Below, one piece after another: positions 8,623-17,809 of a stretch of DNA of 64,000 nt. A program made the position numbers and the translations under genes. Origin of the DNA: GCA-2687025 sp964473525 (lineage in GTDB: Bacteria > Poribacteria > WGA-4E > GCA-2687025); the NCBI GenBank assembly GCA_964473525.1, contig CAYYPK010000012.1:62001-126000 (forward strand), written 5' to 3'. Below the pieces are notes generated by a model. That model saw only the letters and a list, made by a program, of their open reading frames with translations, made no database searches and was not told where the DNA came from. How positions within the stretch are numbered: position 1 is the stretch's first letter; each line of letters starts with the position of its first letter.

Positions 8623-9391
8623 CGCCAGGATCGCCGTCGCGCTGTATCGAAGGCTCCTGCGGCTCTATCCGAGGGACTTCCGTGACCGGTTCGGCGAGTC
8701 GATGGAGCAGACGTTCAACGACCTTCTCCACGCGCGCGGTGAAGCCAAGCGCAGCGTATTCGTCTGCGCCCTCGCGGCGTTCGCTGAGACATCCGCGGCA
8801 ATCGTGAGGGAAAACATGACCTCGTTCATCGCGCGTAGCACGACACAGAGACTGGTCGTGTGGGGCATCGTCGTGGCCCTCATCCTGACGGTCCTGGCGA
8901 CCATTCCACTCACCGATGAGGTGCAGTGGAATGAAGCCGTCGCGTACATCGTCCTGCTGCTTGCCGGTGGTGGCGCCTACGAGATGTTGCAGTGGCTGAA
9001 GACGCGCGACAGGACGTACCGCGCCGCCTTTGGCGTTGGACTGGGCGGCGCGCTCCTTCTCGGCTGGATAAACGGCGCTGTTGGGATCATCGGCAGCGAG
9101 GACAACCCCGCGAACTTGATGTACGGGGCGGTGTTCGCTGTCGGGTTCACGGGCTCCCTTGCGGCGCGTTTCAGGCCGCGAGGCATGGCGCGCACGTTGT
9201 TCGCAGCGGCTGCCGCTCAGCTCCTGGTTCCGGTGACCGCGCTCGTCATCTCGCCCACGGTTTCGTGGGGCGACGCTGGTCTACTTGGCGTGTTCGTCCT
9301 GAACGCCGTATTCGCCACGTTCTTTGCCGGATCGGCGCTGCTGTTTCGACGCGCATCTCACTCCATCGCTGTACGAAGAGACGTGCTGTGA
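8612..9391 (+). CDS. PadR-associated integral membrane protein
   Basis: A 259-residue protein beginning MERNARIAVALYRRLLRLYPRDFRDRFGESMEQTF. This cytoplasmic prefix is typical of membrane proteins encoded with PadR regulators (permease prefix type). About six hydrophobic helices follow, including LVVWGIVVALILTVLATIPL, AVAYIVLLLAGGGAYEML, a Gly/Ala-rich helix near AAFGVGLGGALLLGWI, and three more towards the C-terminus. There is no ATPase domain or FtsX core, so it is not an ABC permease itself. Function is unknown. The overlap with padR argues it is that regulator's main target. Confidence 0.8.
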   Translation: MERNARIAVALYRRLLRLYPRDFRDRFGESMEQTFNDLLHARGEAKRSVFVCALAAFAETSAAIVRENMTSFIARSTTQRLVVWGIVVALILTVLATIPLTDEVQWNEAVAYIVLLLAGGGAYEMLQWLKTRDRTYRAAFGVGLGGALLLGWINGAVGIIGSEDNPANLMYGAVFAVGFTGSLAARFRPRGMARTLFAAAAAQLLVPVTALVISPTVSWGDAGLLGVFVLNAVFATFFAGSALLFRRASHSIAVRRDVL

Positions 9392-9918
9392 GGTCGTGCA
9401 TGCGCGGATCGCGGTGTGCCGGGCTGCCCGCCACGCCCTTCCGACCCGCCTGATTCCGTAATCCAGCCTCGACTGTCGCGGACGGCCTCGATGGCATTGG
9501 TCGTGCAATCAGCGCAGATCGCACTGCGAGGCAGGCAGGTGGTGCTGTCAGATGAGGCGCTCCTGCTTCACGTGAGTCGCGCGACGATGTGACGTGTCAC
9601 GCGGCGGCGTGCGCCAAAGCCGCGCTTGCCCTACACTTACGAGACTATAAGTAATGCCGGCTTGGTGGTGTGTAATGAGCCTGTGCCATTGCGGGCAACG
9701 TCACGTCGCAAGCCAAGAGGCCTGAGCCACGGCAACCGGGGCCGCGAATGCCCCGCACTGCGGTGGCGGCCGGCATCCGAGAGCGTTGAGCTATGCCATA
9801 CAGATACGGATGGTGTAGGCTGCTGTGCGCCGAGAGGACCAGGGGCAGCTGTAGGTTCTGGCGCAATGGCTCTGTGCGGCGGATTGCGGATGTCTTCGCA
9901 CAACGATTGGGGAGTGCA
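9392..9918 (+). other. Intergenic region, no gene recognised
   Basis: About 530 bases between the membrane-protein gene and the secreted TolB-like gene. Short open frames here lack ribosome sites and family-like sequence. A TATAAG at about 9655 could be a weak -10, but no convincing -35 is at the right distance. No hairpin repeat is visible. Confidence 0.5.
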
Positions 9919-10947
9919 ATGAGGAGTCGTCCACGCGTTGCGCGTCTGGCGTTCGTGCTCGCGCATGTCGCCCACATCGGCGTACTCAGCTCTGTCGTTG
10001 CTCAGGCGCCGCTGGGACCTGAAATCGCCTTCTCCTCCGCGCGAGCAGGTGCGTTAGAGATCCATGCCATGGATCCAGACGGCGGAGGAGTACGCTCGCT
10101 AACTCAGTTGGGAGGCTATGCCTGGCAGCCAAGATGGGCGCCGGATGGCCGCAAGATTGCGTTCGCGTGGCAGCCCGCCTATGAGCCGTGGGAACGGCAT
10201 ATCTATACGATGCGCGCCGATGGCGCCCAGGTCACCAAGCTCACGCGTGAGCGGGACGCGCGCGACTCATCGCCGACGTGGTCGCCAGACGGTCGCCACA
10301 TAGCATTCGCATCCGAGCGGCCGAAGTTTGATGGCGTCCACATCTATATGATGGACGCCGACGGCCGAAATCTCAGGCGACTGACGTTGGACTGGATGTT
10401 CGAACGCGCCTACAGTGGCTCTCCGTCATGGTCGCCCGACGGCTCCGAAGTCGCGTTCACGTCCAGGCCGCCATGGGAGGACGCGACCGAGGTGTTCGCG
10501 ATCCGGCCGAACAGCCGGCGGGTCCGCCAGATCACGGACGACGGCATGTGGAATCCATCCGTCAGGTGGTCGCCGGATGGCCGGGAACTGATCCTCCAGT
10601 CCCAACTAATCGCGGCCCCGCCCCGGGACACGGATATCTATGTCGTGGATGCGGACGGGGGCGCCAGGATCCGGCTGGTGAAGCACCCACATCGGGATGA
10701 GTCTCCCGCATGGTCTCCAGACGGCTCCCAGATCGTGTTTGGCCGATTCTCGGTCGGGGTCGATTCGGACGTTTACGTCGTGGATCGTGATGGCGGGCCC
10801 GCGCGCAATCTGACGAGCCATCCCTCGCGTGACTGGGCGGGGGATTGGTTCGATCCGGCCGCTCTGTCCGTCTCGTCGTTTGGGAAGCGCGGTGTCCCGT
10901 GGGGATGGCTAAAGGCGCTAGCGGGGCAGTCCCGTATCCGCCCCTAA
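9919..10947 (+). CDS. Secreted TolB-like beta-propeller protein
   Basis: A 342-residue protein with a signal peptide (MRSRPRVARLAFVLAHVA to about residue 27, ending VVAQA). GGGGAG precedes the ATG, which is preferred over the longer open frame. The mature part is made of PD40/TolB blades of about 45-50 residues with the signature x-W-S-P-D-G-x-x-I-A-F (for example PTWSPDGRHIAFASE, PSWSPDGSEVAFTSR, PAWSPDGSQIVFGR). It would fold as a six-bladed propeller outside the cytoplasm and bind protein or glycan partners. Its blades resemble the C-terminal part of the nearby sigma fusion, so a functional link is possible. Confidence 0.85.
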   Translation: MRSRPRVARLAFVLAHVAHIGVLSSVVAQAPLGPEIAFSSARAGALEIHAMDPDGGGVRSLTQLGGYAWQPRWAPDGRKIAFAWQPAYEPWERHIYTMRADGAQVTKLTRERDARDSSPTWSPDGRHIAFASERPKFDGVHIYMMDADGRNLRRLTLDWMFERAYSGSPSWSPDGSEVAFTSRPPWEDATEVFAIRPNSRRVRQITDDGMWNPSVRWSPDGRELILQSQLIAAPPRDTDIYVVDADGGARIRLVKHPHRDESPAWSPDGSQIVFGRFSVGVDSDVYVVDRDGGPARNLTSHPSRDWAGDWFDPAALSVSSFGKRGVPWGWLKALAGQSRIRP

Positions 10948-11123
10948 GACGGAGCCGGTGATACGCGCCCACAGAGGTGGACCGGCCACCCACTGTATGT
11001 GCGATTGGCGCCGCAGAGCGAATCAGCGTCAGACTTGCCCTGAATGTCCGCTGATCGGTGGGTCGACCCCAAGGTGTGGTACGTCGGGTCGGAAATCGGC
11101 TCGGAAAGTATGACAGAATGGCC

Positions 11124-11957
11124 CTATTGGAAAGTGGAAGGCAGAGGACCTGCACCCGGCGCGTCTGCGCGGCGGAGTAGGTTCAGCGAGTAGTTGCTCA
11201 GAGAACGCACGTAGCTGAACCCCGCCCGGCCCAGGAAGCGGTGCCCGGCGGCATTGTCGACTGCCACCTGTCCTGTCGCCGTCCGATAGCCTGCTGCCCC
11301 GCAGGCGCCGAGGCTTTGGGATAGGAGCGCTAGCGCTACATGTCGACGGCGCCATTCAGGCGTGACACCACCATAGGTGAGTTCAACGACGGTCGCTGCC
11401 CTGCGGTGGACGAGTTGAACACCTATTATGCGGTCTCCGTCCCGTGCGACGCGAGAGCAGCCGGGCAGGAAGTCAGAGTCCTCCAGGAGCTCCTGGAATT
11501 CCGACCTGTGGGCCACGATAGGACGATCTAGAAAGATGGCTTGGACGACTGGATACACCTCGTCCGCAGTGAGACCGTGGAAGTCCGAAACCGCTATCTG
11601 GGGAGGAACATCCGTCACCAAGGGCGGAGGCTGATGCAGCGGCCTTTCGTACTCTTCCATCTGCGGTTTCCTCCGGAAGCCCACGGACTTCAAGGATGTC
11701 GTCAGCTGGGCGTCTTCGTCATCAACGGAGACGGCCACCAGACGGCGAAAGCCCTTCTGACGGAGCGTCTCGACGACATCCCCAATGCCGTTGGAGACGG
11801 TGTCCGTATGGAGGTCGGCATGCTGGAGGATGGCGATCTCGGGATGGCCTGTCGCTTGGACGAACCTGTCGAAATCGTACTGGTTCACGGCGTTTCTCCG
11901 CTCGTGCTGCACGTCGGTCGTTTTCATACTGACAGGGCGCCGGATGCACCAGGTCAT
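11124..11957 (-). CDS. GNAT family N-acetyltransferase
   Basis: A 277-residue protein with a C-terminal GNAT domain. VELTYGGVTPEWRRRHVALALLSQSL is the beta4/alpha3 acetyl-CoA pyrophosphate-binding region (usual Q/R-x-x-G-x-G/A; here WRRRHVA, slightly degenerate). VDNAAGHRFLGRAGF is the usual motif B. Residues 1-130 may be a second, degenerate GNAT-like domain (LRQKGFRRLVAVSVDDEDA). The substrate is unknown. The start is uncertain: ATGs at 11957 and 11927 both lack a strong ribosome site. It stands alone, convergent with the TolB-like gene and divergent from a small plus-strand locus. Confidence 0.7.
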   Translation of the reverse strand: MTWCIRRPVSMKTTDVQHERRNAVNQYDFDRFVQATGHPEIAILQHADLHTDTVSNGIGDVVETLRQKGFRRLVAVSVDDEDAQLTTSLKSVGFRRKPQMEEYERPLHQPPPLVTDVPPQIAVSDFHGLTADEVYPVVQAIFLDRPIVAHRSEFQELLEDSDFLPGCSRVARDGDRIIGVQLVHRRAATVVELTYGGVTPEWRRRHVALALLSQSLGACGAAGYRTATGQVAVDNAAGHRFLGRAGFSYVRSLSNYSLNLLRRADAPGAGPLPSTFQ

Positions 11958-12031
11958 GGCCCGGCATCAAGGAATAATGAGGCCTATCGGGAAGCGGGGC
12001 TGCAGGAAGGCGAGGTGCGCCGATGAGTTAG

Positions 12032-12475
12032 ATGGCGACGGCGTTAGCCGCTGCTGCGCGAGTGCAGGCCTGGCTGAGCGGCCGTAACACGCGTAGGTGG
12101 CAACTGGAGGACGCACGCGACAGGCGCTCTGCGGAACGGCACAACGAACTGCGCGACCTCTATCACGAATGTGCTGACTTGATTCCAGAGCTCTGGCGCG
12201 TGTGGCATGACGCCACCGACGGGTGGATGAAGTCCAACGAGAAGGGGAACATCCGAATCGAGTCGACGACGGTGGAGGCACGTACACGACACGCAGAAGA
12301 CCTGGCTGCTCTTCGGGATGCGCTTCGCGACCAATGGCGCGGCTTCCGACGCGTTGCCTTGCGATGGGCGCCGCGGACATGGACCCGGAATTCAGCGAGT
12401 ATCTACGCGCGCTGCAACCGCACTACGCCAGGATTGAAGGCGTGTTGGACAGGGCCGCATCGAAAGGGACGCTGA
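12032..12475 (+). CDS. Hypothetical protein, possible N-terminal part of a frameshifted gene
   Basis: A 147-codon frame whose first 110 or so residues look like a charged helical protein (RRSAERHNELRDLYHECADLIPELWRVW, then TRHAEDLAALRDALRDQWRGF). After about 12360 the sequence loses its character (many Arg, Thr and Cys in irregular order), while a different frame starting nearby becomes protein-like. This suggests a frameshift or a short overlap of two genes. No family is recognised. Confidence 0.4.
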   Translation: MATALAAAARVQAWLSGRNTRRWQLEDARDRRSAERHNELRDLYHECADLIPELWRVWHDATDGWMKSNEKGNIRIESTTVEARTRHAEDLAALRDALRDQWRGFRRVALRWAPRTWTRNSASIYARCNRTTPGLKACWTGPHRKGR

Positions 12476-12585
12476 CGAAGCGCGATGACGATGGCGTGCA
12501 ATGGGTCACACCGATTCTGAAGCGCGCTGAGGGACATGTCGAGCGGCGGCTGCAACAGCAGGCGGCCCGGCGTATTACATACTGA
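12364..12585 (+). CDS. Hypothetical small protein or C-terminal continuation
   Basis: Frame +1 relative to the preceding gene, starting at an ATG at 12364. It encodes about 73 residues (MGAADMDPEFSEYLRALQPH onward, ending in an Arg/Gln-rich helix). It reads naturally from where the upstream frame degenerates, so it may be the true C-terminus of that protein. No family is recognised. Confidence 0.35.
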   Translation: MGAADMDPEFSEYLRALQPHYARIEGVLDRAASKGTLTKRDDDGVQWVTPILKRAEGHVERRLQQQAARRITY

Positions 12586-12665
12586 CCATCATCAGTAAGC
12601 AAGGCATTCAAGGGCGGAGACGTGCAGTGGTGGGAGCAGAAGTAACCCGCCCGATCGACGCCGTG

Positions 12666-12758
12666 CTAGCACGGGTATAGGCCTCTCCCCACGGTGTCAT
12701 GCCGAGGGAAGAGCGGGCGGGTCAGGAGCGACGTGAGCTTCTTGATTAAGTAGCTCAT
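12666..12758 (-). CDS. Small ORF, 30 codons, with strong ribosome site
   Basis: On the minus strand AAAGGAG lies seven bases before an ATG at 12758, followed by 30 codons to TAG. The peptide begins MSYLIKKLTSLLTRPLF, a possible short amphipathic or membrane-binding helix, then a polar tail. It lies about 280 bases downstream of the TauD-type gene on the same strand. The ribosome site is better than that of many genes in this window. No homologue is known to me. Confidence 0.35.
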   Translation of the reverse strand: MSYLIKKLTSLLTRPLFPRHDTVGRGLYPC

Positions 12759-13039
12759 GGCGGTCTCCTTTCATCTTGCCGCGCCCGAGCTTGCTGCCCG
12801 GTCGCTACGCACAGTGTAGCCGCCGACGGAGGGCGTCGTCCCCTGACTGTCGGTCGCAACGCGCGCGGGGCGGTCGCGGCGAGTGTACATAACATGAGCT
12901 CTCGGAAGTACCGCGGGGCTCCCTCGCCGTCCGGGTCAGAATCCAGTGATAGACCGCGATCCGGGCCGATTCGACGCGCGAGCGCCCGAAGGACGCCACG
13001 CGCCGGGCAACCAGCCACACGTCGACCACGCCGATCCCG
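12759..13039. other. Intergenic region, nothing recognised
   Basis: About 280 bases between the small ORF and the TauD-type gene. No repeat, hairpin or coding frame with supporting signals is seen. Confidence 0.4.
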
Positions 13040-14275
13040 TCACTCCGCCTCGATGGTGGCGGACGGCGTCGTATAGCTGCCTGTGACGTGGGCAGCCAAC
13101 CAGTCCGGCGCGTCGTTCCTCGGCAGCGTAAGAGCCGGCTCGCCCTTGCAACTCAGCCGGTACAGAAGCCGCGCGTCGTCGATAGAGGTGATGCCGGACT
13201 TCATCGGCGGCGAGTTGTGGAGGGTCATGTAGTTGTCCCATATGGTCACGTCGCCGGGGACGTGCAGGTGGTCGTACCGGAACTCCGGCTGCAAGACATG
13301 CGCCTCGAGCTGATCCAGGAACTCGCGGGACGCCTCCGCGTCCATGCCGTCGACCTCTACCGCCGGACGCACTCGGGGACGTGACGCCCAGATGGGGCTG
13401 TGCAGGCACCGAAGCCCGGATCGCGGGTCGGTCCTCACCAGCGGCGCCAGCCAACCCTCGTCGCCTTCGTTCAGACGGCGCCGCACCTGCACTCGCGCAA
13501 GGGACTCCTGCTCGGAAGGCGGAAGAGCGGCGAACGCTGCGACCGTATCCGCGAAGGCGGTCTCGCCGTTCAGAGGGAGATGCTTACGCAGTCGGTACAG
13601 CTCAGCGTGGGAGCCCTCGAGGTAGGGGCGGATGTCGTCGCTTCCTTGCGTCGGATCTTCGACCCACGTTCCAGTGTCCGCGTTCCGCGCAACGGGCGAC
13701 TTGTGGACGAGGAACATGGAGACGTATATCGGCAGCGGCTCGTACTCGATGTCCGCGTGCCACGACCCTCCAGATGTGACTCTTGCGGGCGTCGGCTCTC
13801 CCTCCGCGGCCGCCTCGATCGGGCCGGAGAAGTTGGACACCACGAGAACCGTGGGCGACTCGTGGGGAAGGCACTGCAGTTGGTCGGGAAACGAGGCGTT
13901 GACCGCCGTCGCCGTACGGCGCTCGAAGGGCAGCCACTCAATGGCGCCGTCACTAGCGCCGTCGGACTGCGCCATCTTGCCCCCACGTGTGAAATTGTTC
14001 GGGTGCGGGATCGGCGCCCCCCAGTGGTTGGCGAACCGCTCGAAATGCGCCATAGAGAAGCTCGCGAGATCCTGGCCCGGCATGCTGATGATGCGATACT
14101 GGCTCAGCGCGTCCAGCAGGAACGCCACTTGGTCCGGCGTTAGCCGAGGGCGCAGGTCTACGCCGATGAGCCGCAGCACGGCCCCGCCTTCCGTCAACGG
14201 CCCCTCGCAGGAAGCGCCGCCGCCGAACAGATCCCGTAGCCGCCTCGACATGTCCCGTTCAGACACGACGCTCAT
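13040..14275 (-). CDS. TauD/TfdA-type Fe(II)/2-oxoglutarate dioxygenase
   Basis: A 411-residue protein of the TauD/TfdA fold, longer than the usual 280-300. The iron-binding facial triad is visible: His173 and Asp175 in SWHADIEYEPLP, and a distal His (about 353) in TLHNSPP. The 2-oxoglutarate-binding arginine lies in ARLLYRLS (about 369-373). The N-terminal part contains SQYRIISMPGQDLASF, typical of the family. Such enzymes hydroxylate sulfonates, phosphonates or carboxylates, often releasing sulfite or an aldehyde. It is the last gene of an apparent minus-strand set with a GH42-type enzyme and a kinase, 79 bases after the former. Confidence 0.85.
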   Translation of the reverse strand: MSVVSERDMSRRLRDLFGGGASCEGPLTEGGAVLRLIGVDLRPRLTPDQVAFLLDALSQYRIISMPGQDLASFSMAHFERFANHWGAPIPHPNNFTRGGKMAQSDGASDGAIEWLPFERRTATAVNASFPDQLQCLPHESPTVLVVSNFSGPIEAAAEGEPTPARVTSGGSWHADIEYEPLPIYVSMFLVHKSPVARNADTGTWVEDPTQGSDDIRPYLEGSHAELYRLRKHLPLNGETAFADTVAAFAALPPSEQESLARVQVRRRLNEGDEGWLAPLVRTDPRSGLRCLHSPIWASRPRVRPAVEVDGMDAEASREFLDQLEAHVLQPEFRYDHLHVPGDVTIWDNYMTLHNSPPMKSGITSIDDARLLYRLSCKGEPALTLPRNDAPDWLAAHVTGSYTTPSATIEAE

Positions 14276-14354
14276 TCGTGCGGTCCTCCGAAGTTGTGAT
14301 GGCGGGCAGCCGGGCGCATTCGCACGGGCGGCTGCCAGCGACTCAGGGCCTCGG

Positions 14355-16322
14355 TCACGACTGCCCCGTCCGGCGAAGGCGCGTCTTCACGACGCTGTAC
14401 ATACGGCTCTCCGCCTTTACCGGCTCGTACCCTTTGGCAGCGATGTCCAGGTTGTAGTCGTAGAGACCACGGTTGATGACGAAGAGCAGGGCCTCCTCGT
14501 CCGTCTCGATAACCCGCGTCTCGACGAAGGGGCGGTACTCCTCGTTGGCGCCCGTGACGACGATGTCCGGCTCCACGCTCCCCGCGACGAAGCCGCCGAC
14601 GAAGCGCCGCAGATCGTGGTGCAGCATAGTCCCATGCGTCCGCCCTATCGGAAAGCCGAAGGCCAGCGCGTTACCGTCGCATCCGTCTGGGGCGACGACC
14701 GCTGGGCGGCCATCGGGGCCGTAGCTCATCACCGTTGCGCCTGCTCCGGCGTCCATGAACAGGCGTTCGTGGGCGGCAAAGCCCGTGTATTCCCCGGTCT
14801 GGTCTCGCAGATCCCAGCCGACGAACCAGTAGTGCGGTTGCTCGCGGTCTGAGACGTGAATCCCCAACGCGGATCCCACTGAGGCGGCTGACTCGACATC
14901 CGCGGTCGGCAGCTGAATGATCGCTTTTCGCCCCGACCGGGCGTACTCCTTGATGGCTGGAACCATCGCCGCGTCGATGTCCATGTGTGGGAAGAACATG
15001 GCGTCGAAGGGACAGGCGTTGGGGTCGAACGCGTCCAAGACGAACCCCGCCTCGTACCCTAGCGCCGTCAACATCGAGTAGGCGCCAGCCATTGCGGCTC
15101 CCAGCGCGCCGCCACTCTCACTAGCATGCACGACCTGCTCGCGAGTGAGGAAGATTCCGACGCTGGGCGCGATGCTCCGACCTCTGTCGAGGATCGTCTC
15201 GTACTCGCGCAGTTCGGCGATGCCTTGCTTGAGCGTCAGCCGCTTCTCCGTGTCGTCGGTGTCGACGGCGGTCATGCCGTTGATCCACGGTTCCGGGCCG
15301 GTGAGCAGGGGATCCCACCGATAGTAGATGAGACCCTCGAGACCGTGCGCGAAGGCGGCGTTCATCTCGAGCGCCATCTGCTTGCCCGTGTACAGGACCG
15401 GGCGCCCGAGGGTGAACCCGCCGCCCTGGAACTCGGATATCCACAGGCCCCTGCCCGGCCCAAGCGCCTTGAGCAGGGCCAACGGCACGGCTTGGCCGGA
15501 GGTGTGCTCGTCGGAGCCCCAGTAGAGGCTGCACGACATCAGGTCGTAGTCGCGCAGGTTCCACCAGTCCTGTGCGTTGTGGCTCGTGTGGAACGGGTCG
15601 GTCGGGTTGTACGTGATGGGCAAGTCCGGCACGTGTCGACGGATGACGTCGCGCCCCTCGTTGAGGAAGCGGCTCAGTTCGGAGGCCATGAATCCGCGCC
15701 AGTGCCGGTACGCGGGCGCGTTCTCCGCGCGGCTCCGTGGGGGCGCCGCCTCATCCCATGCGGCGAAGGAGGCGCCGTACGCGCGGTTGTACGCATCCAC
15801 CTCTCCGAACTCCCGTGCTAACGACTCACGGTACAGGCGTAACGTGTTGTCGCAGTAGCATCCACTCAGCGAGGGCTCGTTGTGCACGTCCCAGGCGATG
15901 ATCGAGGGGTGATCCCTGAAGCGCCGCGCGCAGGCATCGAAGAAGTCGCGCCACTGGCTGCGGAACGCCGGATGGTGCACGCATGCTCTGGGCCAACTGT
16001 AGTCGAGTTCGTCTCTCGGGAACCGCCTGCCATCGCCTAGCACCGTGGCGGAGTCGGGATACGTCCTCACGAACTCGTCGGACACGTAGAACATGGCGGA
16101 GCCGAACACGACCTTCAGACCCGTGTCGCCGCAGATGTCGAGTAGGACCGCGATGTCGTCAATGTCTGTATCCAGCCCCACGCGAATGCGGATGAGGTTG
16201 AAGCCAGTATCCGCGATTGCCGCCAGGTCGCGTCGCCAGTCGTCGGCTCCCTTCGGCTTCCACTCGGGTCTGTCCGTGGTCATCCCACCGAACGGGTACT
16301 CGTAATGGACGCCTATCCACAT
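14355..16322 (-). CDS. GH42-type beta-galactosidase-like glycoside hydrolase
   Basis: A 655-residue intracellular enzyme without signal peptide. A TIM-barrel domain occupies about residues 1-400 with the likely acid/base Glu149 in IIAWDVHNEP and nucleophile Glu297 in LWISEFQGGGF, the pattern of clan GH-A and especially GH42. Residues about 400-580 look like the GATase-like trimerisation domain of GH42 (FDPNACPFDAMFFPHMDIDA), and a small beta domain ends the protein (EEALLFVINRG). It would remove terminal galactose-like units from imported glycosides. GH5-like members are the main alternative. Confidence 0.8.
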   Translation of the reverse strand: MWIGVHYEYPFGGMTTDRPEWKPKGADDWRRDLAAIADTGFNLIRIRVGLDTDIDDIAVLLDICGDTGLKVVFGSAMFYVSDEFVRTYPDSATVLGDGRRFPRDELDYSWPRACVHHPAFRSQWRDFFDACARRFRDHPSIIAWDVHNEPSLSGCYCDNTLRLYRESLAREFGEVDAYNRAYGASFAAWDEAAPPRSRAENAPAYRHWRGFMASELSRFLNEGRDVIRRHVPDLPITYNPTDPFHTSHNAQDWWNLRDYDLMSCSLYWGSDEHTSGQAVPLALLKALGPGRGLWISEFQGGGFTLGRPVLYTGKQMALEMNAAFAHGLEGLIYYRWDPLLTGPEPWINGMTAVDTDDTEKRLTLKQGIAELREYETILDRGRSIAPSVGIFLTREQVVHASESGGALGAAMAGAYSMLTALGYEAGFVLDAFDPNACPFDAMFFPHMDIDAAMVPAIKEYARSGRKAIIQLPTADVESAASVGSALGIHVSDREQPHYWFVGWDLRDQTGEYTGFAAHERLFMDAGAGATVMSYGPDGRPAVVAPDGCDGNALAFGFPIGRTHGTMLHHDLRRFVGGFVAGSVEPDIVVTGANEEYRPFVETRVIETDEEALLFVINRGLYDYNLDIAAKGYEPVKAESRMYSVVKTRLRRTGQS

Positions 16323-16561
16323 GCCCTATTGCTCTCCCCAATCGGTCGATGGGACGTGGCTCGCGCGGCCACGGTAGGGCATCGGCATCGAGCGTGGCAA
16401 GGAGGAGCTAGCTTGTCGCGGAGTGCGGCAGCGCCAGCTCAACGGTGTCGGCAATGTCTCGCCTTCGCGGCAGGGATGTCGTTCCAGCCCATGCCGTGCG
16501 GCTTGGTCATGGCCATGGCGCCGCGCCGCGATGGGCGCGGGCTTCGCGAGCGTCTGCGTCG

Positions 16562-17518
16562 CTATACCGAGGGAGCCTCGTCGGCGACCCAACGGAGGGT
16601 CTCCGCGACTCTGTCGACATCTTCCTCGGTCGCCTCTTCGTCCCACACGGGACGTATGGCGAGATCGTCGCCGATCCCCCACACCTCGCGCAGGAGTCGG
16701 AAAAGCGGGAGAAGCTGTAGGTCTGCGTCGTCGAGGTCGTATTGCTCTCGATACGCTGCGATAAAGCCATCCCATGCGTCGTCGCTCATCATCTCTCGCA
16801 GTGTCACCAGGTCGTGAACGCGGTACCCGTAGGCGCAGTGATCGAAGTCTAGAAATGTGAAGTGGCCGTCGTAGTGGATGTTCTCGCCGTGCAAATCGGC
16901 GTGGATAATCCCGTAGTGTGGCGGCCGTTGCGGGATGGATTGGACCTGGGACCGGAACAGATCCGCCACGGGAGCCAGCAACGCTGTCTCCTCCTCACGG
17001 CCCAATCGCGTGAAGAGATCGTGGGTGAGCCGCAACGGCTCATCAAGGAGGTAGCGGAGATCCAGGTGGTAGCGAGAGAACGGGGAATCGCGCGCGACCT
17101 GATCGGCTAAGTGATGCATCCTGCCGACCATCGCACCGAGCTCCGACGACGGATTGCCGATCGACCCGACGATAGGGTCGCCGTTGGCCCATTCGAACAG
17201 GGCCGCGGCGCGGCCGCCGATCGCGCCGATCAGTCCTCCGTCCCGCCGCTCTATCGGAGCGGCGACAGACACCCCGCCTGCTGCCAGCGTGTGGAGCAAA
17301 TCCAGCTCGAAACGGAAGTCATCGTCGCTCTGGATGTAGTACTTACCGCGCAGGTAGATTCGGAAGACATAGCGTGACTCGCCCGCCTCGATCCGGTAGT
17401 GGTCGTTGTACCCGCGGTGAATCCACCTGCACGCAATAGGAGGCTCGAGGGCGTAGTTCGCCGCGACGTGGGCGATGACCGTTCGATTCTGTGAACGTGG
17501 GTTGGCTGGCGTCGGCAC
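16562..17518 (-). CDS. APH/choline-kinase-like phosphotransferase
   Basis: A 318-residue protein kinase-like small-molecule phosphotransferase. The catalytic loop IIHADLHGENIHYDG (His206, Asp208, Asn213) and metal-binding FLDFDHCAYG (Asp224-Phe-Asp226) are intact. The N-terminal half holds YVFRIYLRGK, with the ATP-contacting lysine region. The pattern is closest to the homoserine-kinase/SrkA branch of APH proteins. The substrate may be a sugar, amino alcohol or protein. It is the first gene of the minus-strand set, 239 bases before the GH42-type gene. Confidence 0.8.
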   Translation of the reverse strand: MPTPANPRSQNRTVIAHVAANYALEPPIACRWIHRGYNDHYRIEAGESRYVFRIYLRGKYYIQSDDDFRFELDLLHTLAAGGVSVAAPIERRDGGLIGAIGGRAAALFEWANGDPIVGSIGNPSSELGAMVGRMHHLADQVARDSPFSRYHLDLRYLLDEPLRLTHDLFTRLGREEETALLAPVADLFRSQVQSIPQRPPHYGIIHADLHGENIHYDGHFTFLDFDHCAYGYRVHDLVTLREMMSDDAWDGFIAAYREQYDLDDADLQLLPLFRLLREVWGIGDDLAIRPVWDEEATEEDVDRVAETLRWVADEAPSV

Positions 17519-17809
17519 GGACTCTCCTTGGCGCCTCCCTCAGGCGTTCCGGTCACACGACTCGCCTATGTCCTGTTTATACAGCATGGCGGCGTTCCCT
17601 CTACGCCTGCATAGGCGTCCTAACAGCGAGTCTTGGTGGGCCGCTGAAGGCGTGCTGCCTGGACGGGGTAGTTCCTGCGCGATCAACCGCCATCATACCA
17701 GACGCCTCTCTCCAGCCGTTGTTAGGAGCGCACGCACGGAGGTGGCCGCGTGCATTCCCACCTCGCGTCCGAGCTACCGGCCGGCTATGAGTACTGCCAG
17801 GAGAGGAGA
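17519..17809. other. Divergent intergenic region
   Basis: About 290 bases separate the kinase (-) from the histidine kinase gene (+) and must hold both promoters. CTGTTTATACAG, an imperfect palindrome including TATAAA on the minus strand, lies at about 17574-17585 and could be part of the minus-strand promoter. No clear -35 is assigned. Confidence 0.35.
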
